Below are positions 1-8,498 of a stretch of DNA of 42,979 nt, in pieces (position 1 is the first letter of the stretch; every line of letters begins with the position of its first letter). This DNA comes from Planctomycetales bacterium (lineage in GTDB: Bacteria > Planctomycetota > Planctomycetia > Isosphaerales > Isosphaeraceae). The notes beneath the pieces are model-generated. The model searched no databases, was not told the DNA's origin, and saw only the letters and a list, made by a program, of their open reading frames with translations. The stretch covers positions 1 to 42,979 of the forward strand of contig DAIDHB010000379.1 in NCBI GenBank assembly GCA_027452145.1. Direction: 5' to 3'. The position numbers and the translations under genes are program-made.

Positions 1-61
1 TCTGCCGCTCGTCGTCGGTGAGGGTCAGCACGGGCTTGGGGCGACCACCTTTATTCATCAT
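1..61 (-). CDS. IS630-like transposase, 5' end only (runs off the window)
   Basis: Only the first 20 codons are in the window. The protein begins MMNKGGRPKPVLTLTDDERQ, which resembles the N-terminus of IS630-family transposases common in planctomycetes and cyanobacteria. A good ribosome-binding site (AAAGGAGAAAC) lies directly upstream of the ATG at 61; a second in-frame ATG is at 58. The family call comes from this short N-terminus alone, so the catalytic DDE residues cannot be checked. Confidence 0.65.
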   Translation of the reverse strand, partial: MMNKGGRPKPVLTLTDDERQ

Positions 62-137
62 GTTTCTCCTTTATTGGATTATATGATGAATCCTGCGATA
101 GAACAAGGTTGGTCGGCGAATTTCTAACTCAGGACAC
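1..137 (-). mobile_element. Left-edge insertion sequence (IS630-like), partial
   Basis: The transposase start at 61 and about 75 bp of AT-richer sequence up to roughly 137 look like one end of an IS. Read outward, the probable terminal sequence is GTGTCCTGAGTTAGAAATT (about 119-137 on the minus strand). It abuts a TA dinucleotide at 138-139, and IS630 elements insert at TA. The other end lies outside the window, so the boundary is inferred. Confidence 0.5.
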
Positions 138-2713
138 TAGAGCCTAGGATCCACCGGCTCGCTCTCCAGCGCCAGGACGCCGAAGACGCACTCGTGGACC
201 CGCCGTAGCGGCTCGCGCCGGACGAATCGCTCGAGGCCCTCGACGCCCAGGGCGAATTCCCCCAGCGCCAGCGACCGCTTGCGGCTCAGGCCCCGCGACC
301 GGAGCCGGGCCAGGTTCGCCTCGGCCGTGTACTCGGGGCCGTAGATGATCCGCAGGTATTCCCGCCCGCGGCACTTCACCGCCGGCTGCGCCAGCCCGCG
401 CCGGCCCCTATGGAGAAACGAGAGCGGCTTGACCACCATGCCCTCGCCGCCGCGACCGGTCAGCTCCTCCCACCAGGCCGTCCCCGCCGCCTGGCTCGCC
501 GGATCCGTCACGTCCACGACCCGGTACGAGGTCGCCAGGAGGATTTCCGCATCGGCCCGGCAGACCTCGGCCAGCGTCTGGAGATGCCAGAGATGATCCC
601 GGTCGGTATGCACGCGCCCCTCGGTCGCCAGCAGGTGGAACGGCGCGAGCTTCAGGTCGGCCAGCGACTCCACCGGCCAGCAATACTGCCGGTAGGCGGC
701 CACGAACCGGGCCACATCCTGCTCGCGGCGGCGGTACTCGTTCTCGAGCCCGAGTAACTTCTCCCGCTCGGCTTCCTCCAGCCGGGTCGCCGCCCGCTCG
801 AGCGCGGCGACGGCCTGCGGCAGCGAGGCCCGCCCGGCCGCGCCGACCGCCGCGTACTGCGTCCGCAGCAGGTCCTGCGCCTTGGCGGACCACGGCATCA
901 ACTCGCAGTCGAGGCAGGCCCAGGAGGTTTGAAGCGTGCCCCAGAGGTCGGCGGCGGTCAGGGCCGAGCGAACGCGGTCAAGCAACCGCCGCTCCAGGTC
1001 CGCGTCGTTGAAGAACCGACGGCCGGTGCGGGTGGTGACGATCCCGACCTCGCCCGAGGTAACGCCGAACCGCTCCCGGGCCGCATCCTCATCCCGGCAG
1101 ACGACCACGACGGCCCGCGAGCCCATGTGCTTCTCCTCGCAGACGACCTGCGGGACGCCCTCGTTGCGGTAGTAGGCGAACGCCTCGGCGGGATGCTCCA
1201 GCAACCCCGGCTCGGTGCTGGTCTCGCAGGGCGACATCGTGGGCGGCAGGTAGATCAGCCACCTCGGGTCGGCGGCGAACCGGCTCATGACCTCAAGGGC
1301 CGCCGCGGCGTTCTCCTCGCGGACCGTCACGTTGCCGCGCAGCCGGGTCGGGATAATCCGCTTGCCCAGCACGTCCTCGGCGTCGAGCACCTCGTCGTGC
1401 GCCTGCTGGGCACTGAGGGGCGGGGCCGGTTGCTCGGCGGGCAGGAACGGGCGAACCGGCTCGCAATACGTCCGGGCGGCCGGAACCGAGACGAACTCCT
1501 TCTCGGGGTAGCGGAGTGCCGTCAACTTGCCGCCAAAGACGCAGCCGGTGTCGATGTTGACGGTGCGATTGAGCCACTCGGGCTCGGGGACCGGCGTGTG
1601 GCCGTAGACGACCATCGCCTGGCCCCGGTATTCCCTGGCCCAGTCGTGGCGCACGGGGAGGCCGAACTCATCCGTCTCGCCGGTCGTCTCGCCGTACAGG
1701 GCGAAGTCCCGGACCTTGCCCGATCCCCGGCCCTGCATCTCCTCCTTGAGTCCGGCGTGGGCGACGACGAGCCTGCCGTCGTCGAGGACGTAGTGGCTGA
1801 CCAGGCCGTCGAAGAAATCGGCGGCAACGCGGCTGAAGCCGCGGTAGTGCTCCTCGTACGCCTCGAACTGGTGGAGCGAGTCGGCCAGGCCGTGGGTGAG
1901 CTGCACCTTCTTGCCCCAGACGGCGCGCATGAACTTGACGTCGTGGTTGCCCGGGACGCACAGCGCCGAGCCCGCCGCGACGCTGTCGATCACAAGGCGA
2001 ACGACGTGGGGAATCTTCGGACCACGATCGACCAGATCGCCCACGAAGACAAGCTTCCGTCTGTCTGGATGCGACCAGGCCCCGGCCGGGCCGGTCGGCG
2101 CGTACCCGAGCCGCCCGAGTAGCTCCTCCAGCTCATCGCAGCAACCGTGAACATCGCCGATGATGTCGAACGGTCCATGTTCGTCGCGCCGATCGTTCCA
2201 CAGCGGCACCCGCTCAACGACGGCCGCCTCGACCTCCTCGGGCGTCGCCAGGGTGAATACATGGCGGAAGCCCTCCTTGCGCAGCCCCCCGAATGACCGC
2301 CGCAGTTGCGAGGCCTGATTGCGGACGACATGCGGGCCGAAATTCCGATCATCCCGGCCCTGATTCCGCTCGTGGCAGACCCGCTCGGGTAGGTCCAGTA
2401 CGATCGCCACGGGCAGGCAGTGATACTGCCGGGCCAGCTCGACAAGGGGCTTGCGGGCCTCGGGCTGGACGTTGGTGGCGTCGATGACCGTCAGCCGCCC
2501 CAGGGCCAGCCGCTTGCCGGCGATGAAGCGGAGAACCTCGAACGCGTCCTTCGTGACGGCCTGGTCGTTCTCATCATCGCCCACCATCGCCCGGCAGGCG
2601 TCGGAGGAGATGACCTCGGTTGGCCGGAAATGCCGGCGGGCGAACGTGCTCTTGCCGCACCCGCTGGGGCCGATCAGGACGACGAGGGACAGGTTCGGGA
2701 TCGAGATCTTCAT
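137..2713 (-). CDS. pnkp: Polynucleotide kinase-phosphatase-ligase Pnkp (bacterial RNA repair)
   Basis: This 858-aa protein has the three modules of bacterial Pnkp. Residues 1-170 are a 5'-OH polynucleotide kinase with P-loop GPSGCGKST (15-23) and a DATN motif near 78. Residues 183-480 are a calcineurin-like 2',3'-phosphatase with GDVHG (186-190), GDLVDRGP and GNHD. Residues 480-858 are an adenylyltransferase with motif I KHMGSR (Lys near 528) and motif IV EGMVVKP (near 756-762). Known Pnkp heals both ends of broken RNA but needs Hen1 for sealing; Hen1 is the first gene of this cluster. I chose the ATG at 2713 because family members begin with a conserved MKI.IP.LSLVVLIG segment. An in-frame ATG at 2788 overlaps the upstream gene by 7 bp and may be used through coupling. 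The C-terminus (ALESEPVDPRL) looks complete. The stop lies at the putative IS boundary. Confidence 0.95.
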   Translation of the reverse strand: MKISIPNLSLVVLIGPSGCGKSTFARRHFRPTEVISSDACRAMVGDDENDQAVTKDAFEVLRFIAGKRLALGRLTVIDATNVQPEARKPLVELARQYHCLPVAIVLDLPERVCHERNQGRDDRNFGPHVVRNQASQLRRSFGGLRKEGFRHVFTLATPEEVEAAVVERVPLWNDRRDEHGPFDIIGDVHGCCDELEELLGRLGYAPTGPAGAWSHPDRRKLVFVGDLVDRGPKIPHVVRLVIDSVAAGSALCVPGNHDVKFMRAVWGKKVQLTHGLADSLHQFEAYEEHYRGFSRVAADFFDGLVSHYVLDDGRLVVAHAGLKEEMQGRGSGKVRDFALYGETTGETDEFGLPVRHDWAREYRGQAMVVYGHTPVPEPEWLNRTVNIDTGCVFGGKLTALRYPEKEFVSVPAARTYCEPVRPFLPAEQPAPPLSAQQAHDEVLDAEDVLGKRIIPTRLRGNVTVREENAAAALEVMSRFAADPRWLIYLPPTMSPCETSTEPGLLEHPAEAFAYYRNEGVPQVVCEEKHMGSRAVVVVCRDEDAARERFGVTSGEVGIVTTRTGRRFFNDADLERRLLDRVRSALTAADLWGTLQTSWACLDCELMPWSAKAQDLLRTQYAAVGAAGRASLPQAVAALERAATRLEEAEREKLLGLENEYRRREQDVARFVAAYRQYCWPVESLADLKLAPFHLLATEGRVHTDRDHLWHLQTLAEVCRADAEILLATSYRVVDVTDPASQAAGTAWWEELTGRGGEGMVVKPLSFLHRGRRGLAQPAVKCRGREYLRIIYGPEYTAEANLARLRSRGLSRKRSLALGEFALGVEGLERFVRREPLRRVHECVFGVLALESEPVDPRL

Positions 2714-2781
2714 ATCAGGCACGTTCGCTCGCTGGAAAGGAGAACTCGCTGGGACTGAACTCTCGGCTTCTAAACCCGCAT

Positions 2782-3579
2782 TCACCATCTCTCGATGACG
2801 CCACGGTCGTACAGCCAGTCCGCCCTCCGGACGCGGGGGTGGCCCGCGTCGGTTGGCTCGAAGAGACCTTCGACATCCGAGGCGTCATCGGACAGGAAGA
2901 CGACCACGCCATCGCCGGCGCGGAAGAATCCCAGGAAGTACGCCCACCCGTCACTCGGGTGGATCGATCCCATCAGGCTGGAGAGCCTGATCCCGCTCGG
3001 CTCGGGCCTTCTCAGGTGCCGGCGGCGCACGACATAGAAGTTCTCTTCCATGTAGGGCCACGCAGCGCCTGCGATCGCGTCGAGTTCTCTCAGAAGGCGC
3101 ATGGCCTCCTCCTCGCTCGCGGTTGCGGGGAGTGCGACTGCTGGTGCCCCCGAGTATCCCGTGCTATCCCGGCACATTTCCACGAACGGGGCGTCGTAGG
3201 CCGGCTGGTATCGGGCGTATTCCCTGACATACTCGGGATAGTCGGGGAACGGGGTGTACCTCGGTGGTTCTCCGGTCGTCGGCGCGAGCGACGAGGTCCA
3301 GAGCTCGCGGTCGGATCCGTCGGCCGACTGCTCGAGCCGCCTCTCGGCGTAGACGGCGATGAACTGTCCGCGACCCATCGCCAGATCCCAGATGTGCGAG
3401 TCCGTCTCCTCGCGCCGAAACATGACGACCCCGTGGTTCATACCCTCGCCCCACCTCCAAACCTCGACACGTATCCTCCTCATCGCCCGTTGCATCGACC
3501 GCCCGAGGCCCTTCCGCAGGGCGTCCCGCTGTTGGGCGAGCGCAGGGGACGTTGGTGGTGAATAATCGCCAAGGATCAT
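2782..3579 (-). CDS. Unrecognised 265-aa protein inside the RNA-repair operon
   Basis: I do not recognise this family. The start ATG at 3579 shares an ATGA overlap with the stop of the Thg1-like gene, and its TGA stop overlaps the possible upstream Pnkp start by 7 bp. It is therefore almost certainly translated as part of the cluster. The protein is soluble, with no signal peptide or membrane segment. It is rich in aromatic residues: VWRWGEGMNHGVVMF near 40-55, a central stretch with several Tyr and Pro residues, and WAYFLGFFRAGDGVVVF near 218-234. An acidic segment follows, then a C-terminal end in GVIERW. No P-loop, nuclease or ligase signature is visible. The position suggests a role in RNA end recognition or damage sensing, but that is inference from context only. 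Confidence 0.8.
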   Translation of the reverse strand: MILGDYSPPTSPALAQQRDALRKGLGRSMQRAMRRIRVEVWRWGEGMNHGVVMFRREETDSHIWDLAMGRGQFIAVYAERRLEQSADGSDRELWTSSLAPTTGEPPRYTPFPDYPEYVREYARYQPAYDAPFVEMCRDSTGYSGAPAVALPATASEEEAMRLLRELDAIAGAAWPYMEENFYVVRRRHLRRPEPSGIRLSSLMGSIHPSDGWAYFLGFFRAGDGVVVFLSDDASDVEGLFEPTDAGHPRVRRADWLYDRGVIERW

Positions 3580-4358
3580 CGTGCGGCTGCTTCCTCCTTC
3601 GGGGTCGTCAGGCCTCGGAGGAACGCCGCGTAAGCGTCCTTCACGGGGAGTTCGAGATCGCGGCGGATCCTCCGCCGCCAGGCCGCCACCTGTTCGCCGG
3701 TGACCGGATTCACGCCGGGCCGCTCGTAAGCCTCCCAGTACAGCGCCGAGCCCCGTTTCTGCCACGCCGGGAGGTCGTTGAAGTTGATCCCGTTCTCGAA
3801 CAGCAACTTATTCTTTCCCCCAGCCGGCAACCCCCGCAACGCCGCATCAGCCGCACCGGCATCCCGGCCCAGCCGCCGCAGCAGCCAGTAGCAGTGGGCG
3901 TTGAGGGCGTTGCGCCGGGCGTCCTCGCCCCGCCATCGGAAGTAATCGACGACGATCTCCGCCGAGGGCAGTTGCGCGATCCGGCAGTCGAACACCGCGA
4001 TCGCGCCCAGCAGCAGCGAGAACCGGGCGCTGGCCTCGCCCGAGAGGACCGACAGCAGCTTGCGAAGCCTCCGCCCGAAGCCGTCCTCGTCCGGCCCGAA
4101 CAGCAGGGAGACCTCATCGCTCTGGACGTGGGCGTAGGCCACCTTCAGCCCGCAGCCCGCCATCAGGTGCTCGGCCGTTTGCAGCATGTACTCGTGGAAG
4201 CGGCGGTCGAACGGGGCCTCGAACGGGTGAATCTCCCTGGTCAGCCGCGTGAAGTTGCGCCCGTCCAGCCGGGCGACCATCCAGACGCCCGGCAGCACAG
4301 ACGGGTCCAGCGCCGTCTCGAACGCCCGCATCCGTCCTTCGAGGTCATCGATCCTCAT
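3576..4358 (-). CDS. Thg1-like 3'-5' RNA polymerase (tRNA-His guanylyltransferase family, TLP type)
   Basis: This 260-aa protein matches the Thg1 family. The metal-binding carboxylates are in VARLDGRNFTRL (Asp32) and HVQSDEVSLLF (Asp81, Glu82), and a conserved NKLLFENGINFNDLP segment follows. The eukaryotic HINNLYN motif is absent; the equivalent region reads RNALNAHCYWLL, as in bacterial Thg1-like proteins (TLPs). Known TLPs add nucleotides in the 3'-5' direction to repair truncated tRNA 5' ends. The ATG at 4358 overlaps the end of the kinase gene by 14 bp, and the stop overlaps the next gene as ATGA. Upstream in-frame sequence is non-family and was excluded. Its place between a polynucleotide-kinase-like gene and Pnkp suggests repair of damaged tRNA ends. 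Confidence 0.9.
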   Translation of the reverse strand: MRIDDLEGRMRAFETALDPSVLPGVWMVARLDGRNFTRLTREIHPFEAPFDRRFHEYMLQTAEHLMAGCGLKVAYAHVQSDEVSLLFGPDEDGFGRRLRKLLSVLSGEASARFSLLLGAIAVFDCRIAQLPSAEIVVDYFRWRGEDARRNALNAHCYWLLRRLGRDAGAADAALRGLPAGGKNKLLFENGINFNDLPAWQKRGSALYWEAYERPGVNPVTGEQVAAWRRRIRRDLELPVKDAYAAFLRGLTTPKEEAAAR

Positions 4359-4797
4359 CGCACCAACCCTCGACCACGAACCCGCAGATTTCGTCGATCC
4401 TGACGTAGTGGAGTTCATCGAACCCCTCCCCGATGGAGGGGAGTTCCATCCGGCCCGCCGTCCCCACGAGACCCTGGTACGGCACCCGCTGGGGAACGGG
4501 CCGTTGTTCGTTCCGCCGCATGCAGTCCTCGACTCGGGACTGGAAGTAGTAGCCGACCACCCGGAAACCGGCCTCCTTCGCGGCCTGGATGTAGACCGCC
4601 CGATCGGCCCGCGTGGGATTGGTGTTGTCCACGACAAACCGCAGACGACTCTCGACGCAGACTTGCAATAATCGCCGCTCCCGGTGGCGGGTCCTGAACT
4701 GGTCCAGGTTGATCCGCAGGTGGGTGTGGAAGAAGCGTTCGAGGTAGAACGAGGACTTGCCCGCGCCTTGCAGGCCCACGAAGATCACCGCCTCCAC
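4345..4797 (-). CDS. Stand-alone polynucleotide-kinase-like P-loop protein
   Basis: This 150-aa protein is a small P-loop kinase. It has Walker A GLQGAGKSS at residues 8-16, a lid-like basic segment RTRHRERR (35-42) and the motif VVDNTNPTRADR (55-66). DNTNPT is typical of 5'-OH polynucleotide kinase domains and resembles the DATN of Pnkp downstream. I chose the GTG at 4797 because GGAGGTGA lies just upstream and the protein then begins at the first beta strand (MEAVIFVGL). A longer ATG start at 4854 would add a non-family basic leader. The gene overlaps the Thg1-like gene by 14 bp. An ATP-dependent RNA 5'-end kinase role is plausible; the substrate is inferred. Confidence 0.85.
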   Translation of the reverse strand: MEAVIFVGLQGAGKSSFYLERFFHTHLRINLDQFRTRHRERRLLQVCVESRLRFVVDNTNPTRADRAVYIQAAKEAGFRVVGYYFQSRVEDCMRRNEQRPVPQRVPYQGLVGTAGRMELPSIGEGFDELHYVRIDEICGFVVEGWCDEDR

Positions 4798-4801
4798 GAT
4801 C

Positions 4802-4809
4802 TCACCTCC
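4802..4809 (-). promoter_or_regulatory. Shine-Dalgarno site setting the GTG start of the small kinase
   Basis: On the minus strand the sequence reads GGAGGTGA followed by ATC-preceded GTG at 4797, with about seven bases between GGAGG and the start. This near-perfect site favours the GTG over the upstream ATG at 4854. Confidence 0.7.
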
Positions 4810-4984
4810 CCGTCGTCGTCGGCTCGTCGAGGGGCAACCATTGGCGGTGGTCATCCCGCCGGGAGCCGAATTCGAATGCGGATTCTGGCATCAGGGTTCG
4901 GTGGCCACCTCGCGGAAGGCCGACGTAGCGGAAGCCCACCCAACGGCCGCGAGCCGACGGGCGCCGCCCGCGTTGGAACGATTA

Positions 4985-6385
4985 TCACACGCTTTCGAAC
5001 ACCCCCATCTGCGTCGGCGCCCCGACCGCCTCGTCCACCGGGCCGATCGGCTGGAACCGAACGGCATAGCCGAACCGCCCGGCGATCCCCTCGGCCCAGG
5101 ACTGAAACTCGGCCCGGGTCCACTCGAAGCGATGGTCGGGATGCCGGAAGCGTTCAGTTCCGACGTTCTCCCACATCACGTTGTACTCGCGGTTGGGCGT
5201 CGTGAGCACGACCGTACCCGGCCGGGCGAACTCGAACAGGACCCGCTCGAACGCCGTGAGCCGGGGAAGGTCGAGGTGCTCGACGACCTCCACGACAGCG
5301 GCGGCATCGAAGCCCTCCAGCCGGCGGTCCCGGTAGATCAGCGACCCGTGGATCAGCTTGATCCGGGCGGCCTGCTTTTCGGGCATCCGATCCAGCTTCA
5401 GCCGGTCGCGGGCCGACTCGAGCGTGCGGATCGAGACGTCCAGGCCGACGATCTCGTCGAACTGCCGGTCGTTCAGGAGTTCTCGGAGCAGCCGGCCCTC
5501 GCCGCAGCCGAGGTCCAGTACCCGGCGGGCGCCGCTGGATCGGATGGCCGACAGGACGGCGCCGAGCCGCTGCTCGTTGAGGCTCAGCGGGCGCTCCAGC
5601 ACCTCCTCGGCCCGGTCGGCGGGCCGCTGGTCCTCCGCGCTCGCCTCGGACGGCTGTTCCTCCTGCACCAGCCGGGCGAGCGCCTGCCGGTAGAGGCCCG
5701 GCCGGAACTTCAGGTAGCGGCGGGTGATCTCGTCCTTCTCGGGATGATTCGCCAGCCAGCCGCCCCCCTTCGCCAGCAGCTTCTCCAGCTCGTCGTCGCC
5801 GACGAAGTAGTGCTTGGCGTTGTCGAAGACCGGCACGAGAACATAAAGATGGGTCAGCAGCTCGGCGAGCGTCGTCTCCCTGGCGATGGTCACGGAGAAG
5901 TACGGGCTCTCGCCCCACTCGGGAAACCGCTCGTCGAGCGGGTGACGCCGGGCTTCCACCGTATATCCGAGCGGCTCGAAGACCGACCGCAGGAACCGCT
6001 CGCCACCTCGCACCGGCAGCACGTCGATCCGGGCCTCCAGCGGGATCGGGACGGCCGTCAGTTCGGACCGGTCCTTGCACCGGCCCTGGAGCGCCGAGCC
6101 GTAGACCTGCGCGATCGCCACGCTGAGGAACGACGACGCGACATACGGGCGATCGTTGACGTACTGGTCCAGCAAACCCTCCTCCGAGCCCTTGCCCCGG
6201 ACGATCCCCACGGGATCGACATCGAGCAGCAGACACGCCGTGCAGCGTCCCTCGGACGCCTCCGGATAAAAAACGTGCGCCTTGCCGAAGCTCAGGTCAT
6301 AGCCCTGAACTCGCCCGGGGTGCTTGTGCAGCAGGTAGCCCAGGTCGGTCGCGGGCCGGTGCGTGGTCGTGATCGTCAGCAGCAT
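4985..6385 (-). CDS. hen1: Hen1, RNA 3'-terminal ribose 2'-O-methyltransferase
   Basis: This 466-aa protein matches bacterial Hen1. Residues 1 to about 245 form the N-terminal domain that activates Pnkp ligase, starting with the typical MLLTITTTHRPATDLGYLLH. The C-terminal half is a SAM-dependent methyltransferase with motif I VLDLGCGEG (near 290), the metal site EVVEHL, and HPDHRFEWTR near the end. Known bacterial Hen1 methylates the 2'-OH of the 3' fragment before Pnkp ligates, which protects the repaired RNA from recutting. I chose the ATG at 6385 from the conserved N-terminus; in-frame ATGs at 6475 and 6487 would add 30-34 non-conserved residues. There is no clear Shine-Dalgarno site at any of them. 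A 187-bp gap separates it from the kinase gene, so that gene may have its own promoter, although none is obvious. Confidence 0.95.
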   Translation of the reverse strand: MLLTITTTHRPATDLGYLLHKHPGRVQGYDLSFGKAHVFYPEASEGRCTACLLLDVDPVGIVRGKGSEEGLLDQYVNDRPYVASSFLSVAIAQVYGSALQGRCKDRSELTAVPIPLEARIDVLPVRGGERFLRSVFEPLGYTVEARRHPLDERFPEWGESPYFSVTIARETTLAELLTHLYVLVPVFDNAKHYFVGDDELEKLLAKGGGWLANHPEKDEITRRYLKFRPGLYRQALARLVQEEQPSEASAEDQRPADRAEEVLERPLSLNEQRLGAVLSAIRSSGARRVLDLGCGEGRLLRELLNDRQFDEIVGLDVSIRTLESARDRLKLDRMPEKQAARIKLIHGSLIYRDRRLEGFDAAAVVEVVEHLDLPRLTAFERVLFEFARPGTVVLTTPNREYNVMWENVGTERFRHPDHRFEWTRAEFQSWAEGIAGRFGYAVRFQPIGPVDEAVGAPTQMGVFESV

Positions 6386-6614
6386 CGGGTCGTCCAGAGG
6401 GCGGTGAGCAGGAATCTCCCCATCATCCACCGGGAAGCCGGGGAACGGAATGCCCGGGCGCAGCTTCCCCTCCATCTGAGAACTCATATCGGCTCGAGGT
6501 TCACGTTCCTGGTCCTTCGATGGCAACTCACGCGGGCGCCGCTGGAGCGATCCCGCTCGTCGTCGTAGGATGGGCTGGCGAGACCGGGTTTGGCCGACAA
6601 TGCGAGGGTGGATC

Positions 6615-7619
6615 ATGCGGCGACGAACGCTGGGTGCGGATACAGGCGGGATCGAGGTCTCGGCGATCGGGCTGGGCTGCTGGGGGATGTCCGGCTCGTA
6701 CGGCCCGGCGGACGAGGCCGAGTCGGCCGCCACGCTGCACCGGGCGCTCGACCTGGGCGTCAACTTCATCGACACCGCCGACTCCTACGGCGACGACGGC
6801 CACAACGAGTCGCTCATCGGCCGCGCCCTGGCGGGCCGCCGGCATGAGTACGTCCTGGCGACCAAGACCGGCATGGTCCGGCGGCCGGGCCCCGATGGCA
6901 CGACGATCGTCGAGGTCGACGGCCGCCCCAGACGTATCCGCTCGGCCTGCGAGGCCAGTCTCGCCCGGCTGCGGACCGACGTGATCGACCTGTATTACCT
7001 CCACCGAGCCGATGCCGACGTGCCCGTTGAAGAAACCGTCGGCGCGATGGGCGAACTGGTCGCCGCCGGCAAGGTCCGCCTCCTCGGCCTCTCGGAGGTC
7101 TCCGAGGCCACTCTGCGGCGGGCGCACGCCGTCCACCCGATCGCCGCGCTCCAGTCGGAATACTCGCTCTGGACCCGCGAGCCGGAGGCGACCGTGGTGC
7201 CGGCGTGCCGGCAGCTCGGCGTCGCCTTCGTGCCGTTCAGCCCGCTGGGCCGCGGCTTCCTGACGGGGACGGTCGCGGGGCGGGATGCCTTTGCACCGGG
7301 CGACTGGCGGGCGAACAACCCTCGCTTCTCCGGAGACAACCTGACGCGCAACCTGGCCCTCCTGCGGCCCCTGGAGGAGATCGCGCGGCATCATGAGGTG
7401 AAGCCCGCCCAGGTCGCGCTGGCCTGGGTCCTCTCCCGGGGCGAGAACGTCATCCCGATCCCCGGCATGAAGCGGCGGGCCCACCTCGATGAGAATGTCG
7501 CGGCGGTGGATATCGAGTTGACGCCCGATGACGTCGCCCGGCTGGACGCCGCCTTTCCCGTCGGCACCGCGGCGGGAGCGAGGTACAACCCCGAACACGC
7601 GCGCTGGGTGGGCCGGTAA
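6615..7619 (+). CDS. Aldo/keto reductase
   Basis: This 334-aa NAD(P)H-dependent oxidoreductase has the catalytic tetrad of the superfamily: Asp53 and Tyr58 in NFIDTADSYG, Lys84 in LATKTG, and His131 in LYYLHRAD. The C-terminal cofactor region includes the phosphate-binding segment VIPIPGMKRRAHLDEN. Length is normal for the family. The ATG at 6615 is preceded by GAGGGTGG; an in-frame ATG at 6600 is possible. It is divergent from hen1, with 229 bp between the two starts in which I see no clear promoter. The substrate cannot be deduced. It probably shares a transcript with the DinB-fold gene 70 bp downstream. Confidence 0.93.
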   Translation: MRRRTLGADTGGIEVSAIGLGCWGMSGSYGPADEAESAATLHRALDLGVNFIDTADSYGDDGHNESLIGRALAGRRHEYVLATKTGMVRRPGPDGTTIVEVDGRPRRIRSACEASLARLRTDVIDLYYLHRADADVPVEETVGAMGELVAAGKVRLLGLSEVSEATLRRAHAVHPIAALQSEYSLWTREPEATVVPACRQLGVAFVPFSPLGRGFLTGTVAGRDAFAPGDWRANNPRFSGDNLTRNLALLRPLEEIARHHEVKPAQVALAWVLSRGENVIPIPGMKRRAHLDENVAAVDIELTPDDVARLDAAFPVGTAAGARYNPEHARWVGR

Positions 7620-7689
7620 TCGACATCAAGTCCTCAATCGCGAGTAGAACAGCCGGGCGATCGCTCGGCCTGGCCGAGGAGGAACCGGC

Positions 7690-8271
7690 ATGCAATACGA
7701 GTTCACCGCCATCCCCGACGATCGGGTTCCGCAGGCGGCCGACCCGTTGTTCCAGCACCTGATCGCGACGTATGCCAGCGAGACCAACAAGACCGCGAGC
7801 CTCTGGCGTGCGATTCCCGACGACCTGCTGGACTACAGACCGCACGAGAAGACAAACCCCATCCGGGCCATCCTGATCCATCAGATCCTCTCGGAGCGGC
7901 GGTTCTTCGCCCAGTTCGTCGGCACCGAGGAGCCGGCGGTCGAGGAACTCGTGCCGACGGGCGAGGGCCCTCCGGTCCAGGCCTATCTCGATCGGTACGT
8001 CGACCTGACGATGCGGCGATTGCCCCAGCTTGCGGCGGCGACGGCCGAGTGGTGGCTGGAGGAGCGGCCGTTCTTCGGCGGGCTGAGGAGGCAGCGGATC
8101 TGGACGTTCTGGCGGCGGGTGCTGCACACCTGCCATCACCGGACCCAGGTCCAGACCTGGCTGCGACTGGCGGGGCGGCACGTGCCGGCGATTTACGGGC
8201 CGTCGGGCGACGTGACCTGGGACGAGGCCGACCCCACGTACTCGGTGGAGGCAGCCGCCCGGGAGGCATGA
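7690..8271 (+). CDS. DinB-fold metal-binding protein
   Basis: This 193-aa protein looks like a DinB/YfiT-type four-helix bundle. A His triad for a divalent metal is visible: His64 in ILIHQILSERRFF, and His146 and His150 in VLHTCHHRTQVQTWLRLAG. This family includes thiol-dependent transferases and many proteins of unknown function, often stress-linked. AGGAGG lies eight bases before the ATG. It follows the aldo/keto reductase in the same direction and is probably cotranscribed. It converges on the FHA gene; the 227 bp between them shows nothing clear. Confidence 0.85.
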   Translation: MQYEFTAIPDDRVPQAADPLFQHLIATYASETNKTASLWRAIPDDLLDYRPHEKTNPIRAILIHQILSERRFFAQFVGTEEPAVEELVPTGEGPPVQAYLDRYVDLTMRRLPQLAAATAEWWLEERPFFGGLRRQRIWTFWRRVLHTCHHRTQVQTWLRLAGRHVPAIYGPSGDVTWDEADPTYSVEAAAREA

Positions 8272-8498
8272 GGCCCGCTCTCGCCGCGAACCGGTGGACC
8301 CGGACGACCGCCCACTCGATCAGCTCGCGGCGAGCCTTGCCGTCGGGCCGTACAGGCCAACCGCCCGGAGGCGCGGCGGATGTTCCGGGGACGGGTAGGA
8401 ATCGATTGCCTCGCCCATCCAGGAGCGCCGCGAGGTTGCTGTCGCGACAGTTGCCGGGGCGGTATGGTTTCGACGAACTCCGGCGCGCCGGCTCGGGC

